Positions 57,945 to 64,000 of a stretch of DNA of 64,000 nucleotides are shown piece after piece. This stretch comes from Kribbella jejuensis. Lineage in GTDB: Bacteria > Actinomycetota > Actinomycetes > Propionibacteriales > Kribbellaceae. Each line of letters starts with the position of its first letter. Positions within the stretch are counted from its first letter, which is position 1. Made by a program: the position numbers and the translations under genes. Location: contig NZ_VFMM01000001.1 in NCBI RefSeq assembly GCF_006715085.1, forward strand, positions 1,302,001 through 1,366,000. Direction: 5' to 3'. The notes beneath the pieces were generated by a model. That model did no database searches, was not told the origin of the DNA, and saw nothing but the letters and a program-made list of their open reading frames with translations.

Positions 57945-58184
57945 ATGTCGGCTTTCACCATGTATTCGACCCCGTGGTGCGGCTACTGCCACCGCCTCAA
58001 GGGCCAGCTCGACCGAGCCGGCATCGAGTTCACCGAGGTCGACATCGAGCAGGTCCCCGGCGCCGCCGAGATCGTCGAGAAGATCAACAACGGCAACCAG
58101 ACGGTGCCGACCGTGGTCTTCCCGGACGGCACCGCGATGACCAACCCGTCACTCGCCCAGGTAGCGGAGAAGCTCGCCGCGTAA
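57945..58184 (+). CDS. mrx1: Mycoredoxin-like glutaredoxin
   Basis: A 79-residue glutaredoxin-fold protein with active site CGYC (12-15, in YSTPWCGYC), the TVPTVVF cis-Pro loop and a C-terminal helix. It matches mycoredoxin-1, which reduces mycothiol mixed disulfides in actinobacteria. AAGGAG lies before the ATG. It is divergent from uvrD2, exactly as in mycobacteria. A 7-bp inverted repeat (58194-58200 and 58211-58217) after the stop may be a weak terminator. Confidence 0.93.
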   Translation: MSAFTMYSTPWCGYCHRLKGQLDRAGIEFTEVDIEQVPGAAEIVEKINNGNQTVPTVVFPDGTAMTNPSLAQVAEKLAA

Positions 58185-58226
58185 CTGAATAACGGCTCAG
58201 GCCGTATTGGCTGAGCCATGGACTTT

Positions 58227-58246
58227 ACGGCCATGGCCGTTATACC
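58227..58246 (+). promoter_or_regulatory. Palindromic operator and -10 before the beta-propeller gene
   Basis: ACGGCCATGGCCGT (58227-58240) is a perfect 14-bp palindrome directly followed by TATACC (58241-58246), a -10-like hexamer 32 bp before the start codon. A repressor bound there would block the -35/-10 region. Confidence 0.5.
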
Positions 58247-58278
58247 TTGCGATGAACCACGTCGCAGGGAGTCCGCCC

Positions 58279-60636
58279 ATGTTCTCGCGCCGTCTATTCC
58301 GCCGTGCCTTCATCACTTTCATCGCCGCGACAGGTCTGCTCGCGACCGCGGGCCTGCACGCAACAGCGGCCCCGCCGAGTGATCTGCCGGACCCGTTCCC
58401 GTCCGAGAACTGGCCGCTCGGTCCGGCCGTCAGACCGCTCGCTCCGTCCGCGGACGTCGTCAAGGACCTCGGCTCACCGGTCAGTTCGCTCACGATCATG
58501 GAGGGTGCGGTCGGCCGCACCCCCGACGGTCGCGGCGTCGTGTACGCCGTACCCGCGGGTGAGAACGCCCGTTTGAACGTCGTCGATCTGCACTCACGCC
58601 AACTGCTGCGGACCGTCCCACTGCCCGGCGCGGCCGGCGGCTGGGCGATCGTCGTCGTACCGAACGGTGACGTCTACCTCGGTACGTACGCCAACGCGCA
58701 TCTCTACCGCTACAGCCCGGTCACCGGCGAGGTGACCGATCTCGGCCAGCCGATCCCGGGGCAGTCGCAGATCTACGGCCTCACGTCCGATCCGGACGGC
58801 AACGTGTACGCCGGGACGTACCCGAACGCGCACGCGTTCAAGTACGACGCCACGACCGGTGAGGTCACCGACTACGGCTCGCTGGACCCCGTACAGCAGT
58901 ACGCACGCTCCACGGTCTACGACCCCGACCACAACAAACTGTTCGTCGGTGTCTCCACTCCGAACGCCCGGCTGCTCCGGATCGACGTAGCCACCAATGC
59001 GGTCGAGGACATCACTCCCCCGGGCATTACGGCCAAGGACTTCATCGACCTGGACTACGCGGACGGCAGGGTGTTCGCCAACGCGAGCAGCCGTCTGGTC
59101 GTGGTGGACGCGGTGAGCGGAGAGCAACTCAAGTACACCGACGCGACCACGGGCCAGCAGGTGATGGACTACCCCATCGCTGCGCGTGGCGTGTCCCCAG
59201 CCGGCCCGGGCGGTGTCTACTTCACCGACAACACGCTCAAGCTCATCCACTACGACCTGGCCACCAACACGGTCGGCCCCGTCATGCCGGTGCGCACGCT
59301 GACCCGTGGAGCGTCCATCGGCTACGGCTGGGTGACTGAGAACGGCGTACCGGTCCTGTACGGCCTTGCAGGTAACTACTCCGGTGGCACGTTCCGCTAC
59401 AACCCCGCGGACGGCACGCTCGCTCAATGGAGCTCTCCGTTCCAGTACGTGCCGTCTCCACTCATGCACGAGCTGGCCGATCCCAGTACGGGCAAGGTCT
59501 TCGTCAACGTCTATCTGAACGGCTCGACCGCCATCTACGACCCCGCGACCGGCAAGTCGACCGTGACTACCCGCCAGGGACAGGTGGAAGGCTGGGCGTG
59601 GGACGGCCACGGCAAGATGTACGTCGGCATCTACCCGTACGGCAGGCTCTCGCTCTGGGACCCGACCAAACCGGACAGCTCCACCAACCCGAAGGAGCTG
59701 TTCAGCCTCGTCGACAGCGACCACCAGAACAGACCGGTCGCTGTAGTACCTGACGGCGACCACGTCTACGTCGGCACTACCCCCGCGTACGGCGAGTACG
59801 GCGGCGCGCTGACCGTGTACGACGTACCGACCGGAGCTCACACCGTCTACCGGGACCTGGTGACCGATCAGACGATCGCCTCGATCGTGCCGGACGGCAA
59901 CGACGTCTGGCTCGGCTCCAGCATCGAGGGCGGCCAGGGCACCGAGCCGAAGGCGAGCGAAGCCCACCTGGTCAAGGTGGATCCAGCGACGGGACAGGTG
60001 CTCACCGACATCGTCCCAGTGCCTGGTGCGGCGAGTATCAACGAGCTGATCACCGGTCCGGACGACAACATCTGGGGTCTGGCCGACGGCATCGTGTTCG
60101 CCGTCGACCCGGCGACCGGTGTGGTGAAGCGGCTGCTGCCCGTGTTCAGCGGATTCACCGGCTCACAGGACGGCGCACTCTCCTGGCGGGACGGCTACCT
60201 CTACGGAGTGACGGGCGGCCGGCTGTTCGTACTGGACATCCTCAGCGGACAGACGACCGTACTGCGCGACCACGGGCTGAACCGGCTCACCCAAACGCCG
60301 GACGGTACGTACTACACGCTGCTACGCCCGGACGGGTACATCAACCCGACCAACCTGGCGTCCTACACCCCGCCGGTGGACCCGTGCCCGCACTCCGACC
60401 TACGGCCGACGGTGTGGACCGGCAACATCGACAGCCACGTCCAGAACCGGTTCTTGACGTACGGCTGCACGCTGACCGACGTACTACCCGACGCCGGAGC
60501 GGACTGGCCGAGCCACAGCGCCTACGTGAGCGCGGTCGTGAAGAAGGTGCACGAACTCGAGGGCGACGGCTCCATCGCCCGCTGGGAAGGCACCCTCGTC
60601 ATCGTGGCCGCGGCCCGGTCGGACGTGGGCCGCTGA
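58279..60636 (+). CDS. Secreted beta-propeller protein
   Basis: A 785-residue exported protein. A signal peptide (RRLFRRAFITFIAATGLLATAG) precedes a long series of beta-propeller blades with a recurring motif of the type YRYSPVTGEVTDLG / FKYDATTGEVTDYG / AIYDPATGKS / VKVDPATGQVLTD, akin to YVTN/PQQ-like repeats. A short C-terminal FIMAH-like domain follows (NRFLTYGCTLTDVLPDAGADWPSHSAYVSAVVKKVHEL). It may be a polysaccharide lyase or a ligand-binding protein; no catalytic motif is certain. AGGGAG 7 nt upstream fixes the ATG at 58279. Its stop abuts nudC. Confidence 0.85.
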   Translation: MFSRRLFRRAFITFIAATGLLATAGLHATAAPPSDLPDPFPSENWPLGPAVRPLAPSADVVKDLGSPVSSLTIMEGAVGRTPDGRGVVYAVPAGENARLNVVDLHSRQLLRTVPLPGAAGGWAIVVVPNGDVYLGTYANAHLYRYSPVTGEVTDLGQPIPGQSQIYGLTSDPDGNVYAGTYPNAHAFKYDATTGEVTDYGSLDPVQQYARSTVYDPDHNKLFVGVSTPNARLLRIDVATNAVEDITPPGITAKDFIDLDYADGRVFANASSRLVVVDAVSGEQLKYTDATTGQQVMDYPIAARGVSPAGPGGVYFTDNTLKLIHYDLATNTVGPVMPVRTLTRGASIGYGWVTENGVPVLYGLAGNYSGGTFRYNPADGTLAQWSSPFQYVPSPLMHELADPSTGKVFVNVYLNGSTAIYDPATGKSTVTTRQGQVEGWAWDGHGKMYVGIYPYGRLSLWDPTKPDSSTNPKELFSLVDSDHQNRPVAVVPDGDHVYVGTTPAYGEYGGALTVYDVPTGAHTVYRDLVTDQTIASIVPDGNDVWLGSSIEGGQGTEPKASEAHLVKVDPATGQVLTDIVPVPGAASINELITGPDDNIWGLADGIVFAVDPATGVVKRLLPVFSGFTGSQDGALSWRDGYLYGVTGGRLFVLDILSGQTTVLRDHGLNRLTQTPDGTYYTLLRPDGYINPTNLASYTPPVDPCPHSDLRPTVWTGNIDSHVQNRFLTYGCTLTDVLPDAGADWPSHSAYVSAVVKKVHELEGDGSIARWEGTLVIVAAARSDVGR

Positions 60637-61560
60637 TCACCAGCTGCCGCTGAGGCTCTCGCCGTACCAGCCTTCGATCAGGCGGCGGGAGATCGAGATC
60701 GCACCTGGGAGGGCCATCGTGCCGGCGTCGACCAGCACGCGGAGGTCCTCCCGGGTGAACCATTTCGCCTCGGCGATCTCGTCCTGGTCCACCTCGATCT
60801 CGAAGCCCGTCGCCTTCGCGTAGAACCCGAGCATCAGGCTCGCGGGCAGCGGCCACGGCTGGCTGCCCGCGTACTCGATCTCCGGGCCGACGATCACGCC
60901 GGTCTCCTCGAGCACCTCACGCCGTACCGCCGACTCCAGCGACTCACCCGGCTCCACGAAGCCGGCGAGCGTCGAGTAGCGGCCGACGGGCCACGCCTCG
61001 TTGCGGCCGAGCAGCGCACGGTCCTGGTCGTCGGTGACGAGCACGATGATCGCCGGGTCGCTCCGCGGGAAGTGGCTCTTTCCACACACCGGGCAATGGC
61101 GAACGTGCCCGGCCTCGACCACCTCGGTGTGCTCGCCACAGTTCGCGCAGTGGGTGTGGACGCCGTGCCAGTTCGACAGGCCGATCAGATGCACGGCGAT
61201 ACCGGCCTCGCGATCGACCAGCAGTGCGCCCAGCTCACGCAGGCCGGCGTACGACTCGTCGGGCGTACCGTCGACGATCACGCCGAAGACCGCCCGGCCC
61301 TCCGCGGTCATGCCGGCCCCGGACTCGCGGTCGATCCCGAGGAAGACCCGGATCCCGTCGGGTGCCTCGCCCGGCGTCAGGAACCGCAGTGCGGAACGGT
61401 CCTCGACCACCTGGATCTGGTCGCCGGCCACGACGACCACCTGGGTGTCCGGCGCGGCCCAGGCCTTCTCCAGCCAGTCGTCGTCACGGCGGCGATCAGC
61501 GGCGCGGTCCAGGACGGAACGGGACAGGGCTAGCGAACCGGGAGTGATGGAGTAGGCCAC
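60637..61560 (-). CDS. nudC: NAD(+)/NADH diphosphatase
   Basis: A 307-residue NUDIX enzyme that hydrolyses NADH and can remove NAD caps from RNA. It has the four-Cys zinc ribbon (CANCG ... CPVCGK), the NUDIX box beginning GFVEPGESLESAVRREVLEE, and the NudC signature SQPWPLPASLML. The GTG at 61560 (VAYSITPGSL) is chosen: TAGGTT ends 7 nt upstream on the minus strand, so the mRNA is leaderless. The neighbouring uvrD2 and mrx1 genes are the usual actinobacterial partners, but the propeller gene intervenes. Confidence 0.94.
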   Translation of the reverse strand: MAYSITPGSLALSRSVLDRAADRRRDDDWLEKAWAAPDTQVVVVAGDQIQVVEDRSALRFLTPGEAPDGIRVFLGIDRESGAGMTAEGRAVFGVIVDGTPDESYAGLRELGALLVDREAGIAVHLIGLSNWHGVHTHCANCGEHTEVVEAGHVRHCPVCGKSHFPRSDPAIIVLVTDDQDRALLGRNEAWPVGRYSTLAGFVEPGESLESAVRREVLEETGVIVGPEIEYAGSQPWPLPASLMLGFYAKATGFEIEVDQDEIAEAKWFTREDLRVLVDAGTMALPGAISISRRLIEGWYGESLSGSW

Positions 61561-61612
61561 AGGTCTCAACCTACCCCGGCCCGGTGACTGGTCTCCGTGA
61601 GAGCATCCCCGC

Positions 61613-62326
61613 ATGAGTATTCACATCGCCGCCGAGAAGGGGCAGATCGCGCCGCGGGTGCTGTTCCCCGGGGACCCGCTGCGGGCCAAGTGGATCGCCG
61701 AGACCTACCTGTCCGACGTGATCTGCTACACCGAGATCCGGAACATGTTCGGGTTCACCGGCACCTACAAGGGTGAGCGGATCTCCGTCCAGGGCTCCGG
61801 CATGGGCCAGCCGTCCGCCTCCATCTACGCGAACGAGTTGTTCGAGGAGTACGACGTACAGACCCTGATCCGGGTCGGTACGTGTGGCGCGCTGACCGAG
61901 GCGGTCCGGGTCCGGGACGTGATCGTGGCGATGTCCGCGAGTACCGACTCGCAGATGAACCGGCTGCGTTTCCACGGTATCGACTACGCGCCGACCGCGG
62001 ATTACAAGCTGCTCCGCGCGGCCGTCGACGCGGCCGAGGCGGCCGGGCTGAACGTGCACGTCGGCCAGGTGTTCTCCGGCGACCTGTTCTACAACGACCG
62101 TCCCGACCTGGTCTCGCGGACCGCGGAGTACGGCGTGCTCGGCATCGAGATGGAGGCCGCCGCGCTGTACACGCTGGCGGCGAAGTTCGGCCGCCGGGCG
62201 CTCGGCATCATGACGGTGTCGGACCACCTGATCACGCACGAGGTGACGTCCGCGGAGGAGCGCCAGACGACGTTCTCCGAGATGATCACGATCGCACTGG
62301 ACGCGGCGATCGAGGTGCCGGTCTGA
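61613..62326 (+). CDS. deoD: Purine-nucleoside phosphorylase (hexameric type)
   Basis: A 237-residue DeoD protein that splits purine (deoxy)nucleosides with phosphate in the salvage pathway. Family motifs are [16 protein letters not shown] (phosphate site), [25 protein letters not shown] and [13 protein letters not shown]. Length matches the bacterial hexameric enzyme. Its TGA overlaps the probable CTG start of the lipoprotein gene, so the two are coupled. Confidence 0.96.
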   Translation: MSIHIAAEKGQIAPRVLFPGDPLRAKWIAETYLSDVICYTEIRNMFGFTGTYKGERISVQGSGMGQPSASIYANELFEEYDVQTLIRVGTCGALTEAVRVRDVIVAMSASTDSQMNRLRFHGIDYAPTADYKLLRAAVDAAEAAGLNVHVGQVFSGDLFYNDRPDLVSRTAEYGVLGIEMEAAALYTLAAKFGRRALGIMTVSDHLITHEVTSAEERQTTFSEMITIALDAAIEVPV

Positions 62327-62910
62327 ACCGCCGGCTCGGCGCGGCCTTCGCCTGCGCCGCGCTGCTGCTCGGTACGACGGCCTGCTCCAGCAGCAAGCCG
62401 TCGTCATCGTCCGGGGGCAGCAGCCCGAGCACATCTACTACCGGATCTACTGCCGGGCCTACGACTGGACCGTCGGCGACGTCCAGCAGCGGGTCTGAAG
62501 AGACACTGTCGGATCTCACCGAAGCACAGGTGGTTGCCGCGTTCACCGGTCAGCAGTACCAGTGCACCACCGACGAGGCGTACCAGACGTGCAGCAAGGG
62601 CACGACGTCCGTACAGGTGCTGATCGGCACCCAGCCTCGCCCTGCGGTGCTCTCACTGCAGGCCACGGGCGCCGCCGCAGAGGCGGCAGCGGCGCTGGTC
62701 GAGTTCGCACCGCAGGCGCTCGAGCTCGCTCACGTGAATCCACGCGGCACGATCGTCGACTGGCTGAAACAGCAGTCGGGCAAGGCGGGCGGTACCACAA
62801 CGGCCGGCAACTGGACCGTCGAATTCTCCACCGAGTCCGGTACCGATCAGCCCGGCGCGATCCTCACGCTGACCGACAAGCTCTGCAAGGTGGACTGCGG
62901 AGCGGAGTAG
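62323..62910 (+). CDS. Probable lipoprotein with CTG start
   Basis: A 195-residue protein. After a basic start ([20 protein letters not shown]) comes a lipidation Cys, then a long Ser/Thr/Gly/Pro linker and a compact domain ([29 protein letters not shown] ... [11 protein letters not shown]) with two Cys pairs. No ATG, GTG or TTG precedes the signal peptide in frame; the only sensible start is the CTG at 62323, overlapping the deoD stop as CTGA. The frame extends upstream inside deoD as a shadow. Function unknown; surface-exposed. Confidence 0.75.
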   Translation: MNRRLGAAFACAALLLGTTACSSSKPSSSSGGSSPSTSTTGSTAGPTTGPSATSSSGSEETLSDLTEAQVVAAFTGQQYQCTTDEAYQTCSKGTTSVQVLIGTQPRPAVLSLQATGAAAEAAAALVEFAPQALELAHVNPRGTIVDWLKQQSGKAGGTTTAGNWTVEFSTESGTDQPGAILTLTDKLCKVDCGAE

Positions 62911-62916
62911 CGGGCG

Positions 62917-63552
62917 CTACGCCGCGACCAGTTTGGGCAGCACCTGCATGATGCGGTCGCACAGCAGTGCGGGTGCCTTGTCCGGGTTCGCGGCGTAGGC
63001 CACCACGGCCTGCTCGAACAGGCCGTCGACCAGGGCGTACGCCGTCGGCGCGTCCACGGTCGGGATCGTCTCGGTGAGATCGGCGTACCGCGACAGGATC
63101 CGCCAGATCATCTCCTCGAGCAGCTTGTCGATCGCCTCGACGTCCGGGCGCAACTGCTCCTCGAACATGCTCTGCGCGCGGAGGTCGTACCAGAGCTTGT
63201 GCATCGGGGTTTCCTCGACCAGCGTCTGGGTCATCTTGGCCAGGAAGCCGGTCGCGAGCTCCTCCGCCGACGTCGCCGTCTCCACGACCTCGTCGTACCG
63301 CCGGGCGCACTTGGTCTTGTAGTAGCGCACGCAGTAGCTGATCAGGTCGATCTTGTCGCGGAAGTAGTAGTGCACGACGCCGTGCGTGAACTCGGAGTTG
63401 TTCGCGATCTCGCGCAGGCTGGTGCGCGCGTAGCCGAGCTCACCGAGGGTCTTCAGCGCGGACTCGGCCAGCGCGATCCGGCGGCGCTCGATCTTGTCGA
63501 TCCCCGAGACGCGGGCAGGTCGCTCCTCAGCGGCGGACACCACGGCATTCAC
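62917..63552 (-). CDS. TetR family transcriptional regulator
   Basis: A 211-residue TetR protein. The N-terminal helix-turn-helix is RRRIALAESALKTLGELGYARTSLREIANNSEFTHGVVHYYFRDKIDLISYCV, and the C-terminal ligand domain is helical. I use the GTG at 63552 (MNAVVSAAEERPAR), with an AGAAGAG-type ribosome site; longer frames run into the operator region. It is divergent from an SDR gene, and two tandem 14-bp palindromes lie between them, so it most likely represses both. Confidence 0.9.
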   Translation of the reverse strand: MNAVVSAAEERPARVSGIDKIERRRIALAESALKTLGELGYARTSLREIANNSEFTHGVVHYYFRDKIDLISYCVRYYKTKCARRYDEVVETATSAEELATGFLAKMTQTLVEETPMHKLWYDLRAQSMFEEQLRPDVEAIDKLLEEMIWRILSRYADLTETIPTVDAPTAYALVDGLFEQAVVAYAANPDKAPALLCDRIMQVLPKLVAA

Positions 63553-63626
63553 CCACTCTTCTGCTCGACTCGTTGCGTCAGAGTACCCCGCGCCGGGCCA
63601 GGCGCGTCCCGGCGCGGGGCGGTTTC

Positions 63627-63662
63627 TTGACAAGTGTCAAACAAAGTCTTGACGAGTGTCAA
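63627..63662. promoter_or_regulatory. Two tandem TetR operators
   Basis: TTGACAAGTGTCAA (63627-63640) and TTGACGAGTGTCAA (63649-63662) are near-identical palindromes, 22 bp centre to centre, i.e. about two helical turns, on one DNA face. They lie in the tetR/SDR divergent promoter. Each half-site TTGACA also resembles a -35 box. Confidence 0.8.
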
Positions 63663-63711
63663 AAGACTGGCCCAGAGTGTGAACAACCCGTACGAGCAAA
63701 GGGAGCTTCAG

Positions 63712-64000
63712 ATGGGTTCACTCGATCTCTCCGGCCGCAAGGCCCTGGTCACCGGCGGCGCGCAGGGTCTCGGCGAGGGCATGGCGCGAGCCCTCGCGGC
63801 AGCCGGTGCCAAAGTCGTGATCAGCGACATCCAGAAGGACCTCGGCGAAAAGGTCGCCGACGCACTGGACCAGGAGTACGGCGACGGGAACGGCTTCGTC
63901 GCGCACGACATCACCGACGACGGCGACTGGGAGAACGCGGTGGTCGCCGCCAACGACATCCTCGGCGGGCTGGACATCCTGGTGAACAACGCGGGGGTGG
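63712..64000 (+). CDS. SDR family oxidoreductase (cut by window edge)
   Basis: The first 96 codons of a short-chain dehydrogenase: LDLSGRKALVTGGAQGLGEGMARALAAAGAKVVISDIQ with the TGGAQGLG cofactor motif, then HDITDD and DILVNNAGV. The catalytic Tyr/Lys lie beyond the window. AAAGGGAG (63698-63705) is the ribosome site. It is divergent from a TetR gene and preceded by its two probable operators, so it is induced when the TetR ligand, perhaps its substrate, is present. Confidence 0.9.
   Translation, partial: MGSLDLSGRKALVTGGAQGLGEGMARALAAAGAKVVISDIQKDLGEKVADALDQEYGDGNGFVAHDITDDGDWENAVVAANDILGGLDILVNNAGV

Overview
The window is high-GC, gene-dense actinobacterial DNA. A WhiB7 regulator, UPF0182 and PPA1309-family proteins, an initiator tRNA without an encoded CCA, a probable 6C RNA and at least nine genes with leaderless-type promoters all fit this. 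Gene content suggests a Propionibacteriales/Nocardioidaceae-like soil organism (Kribbella-like); that placement is inference. About 69 protein genes are supported, plus one tRNA. Most other open frames are antisense shadows.

Left part (0-15.6 kb): a mixed housekeeping and accessory set. It holds a methyltransferase, a large secreted subtilase, an HxlR/MFS pair, a LuxR-type regulator, an XRE regulator next to ilvE, a stand-alone LigD-type polymerase, small kinases, a candidate 6C RNA, a proline racemase-family enzyme, initiator tRNA, a double GNAT protein and a secreted protein.

Core block, first half (15.6-23.5 kb): UPF0182 membrane protein, PPA1309 protein, Lon-like PDZ protease, small membrane protein, MoaE, zincin-like DUF2342 protein and a NUDIX hydrolase. 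From memory, UPF0182, the PDZ protease and DUF2342 lie together in mycobacteria with an ABC1 kinase, whiB7, uvrD2, mrx1 and nudC. Here those latter genes appear only at 50-61.6 kb, so about 25 kb of other genes splits the block.

Intervening region (24-48.5 kb): an HxlR regulator and quinone oxidoreductase; a compact type IV pilus operon read leftwards (ParA-like ATPase, PilA, PilT, PilB, PilC, three minor-pilin-type proteins, PilD) followed by a LuxR response regulator; a probable 3-hydroxybutyrate unit (dehydrogenase, MHS transporter, PucR regulator); an FdhF/YdeP molybdo-enzyme; an MFS exporter with a repetitive central loop; and an MMPL transporter.

Core block, second half (48.7-62.3 kb): zinc metallopeptidase, DUF5679 zinc ribbon, ABC1 kinase, an MFS/DUF899 divergent pair, NUDIX hydrolase, then whiB7. 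The whiB7 leader carries a WhiB7-type promoter, a 65-codon upstream ORF and an intrinsic terminator ahead of the gene, which together look like an antibiotic-responsive attenuator. After it come uvrD2, mycoredoxin, a secreted beta-propeller, nudC, deoD and a lipoprotein. The right edge has a TetR regulator with two tandem operators and a truncated SDR gene.
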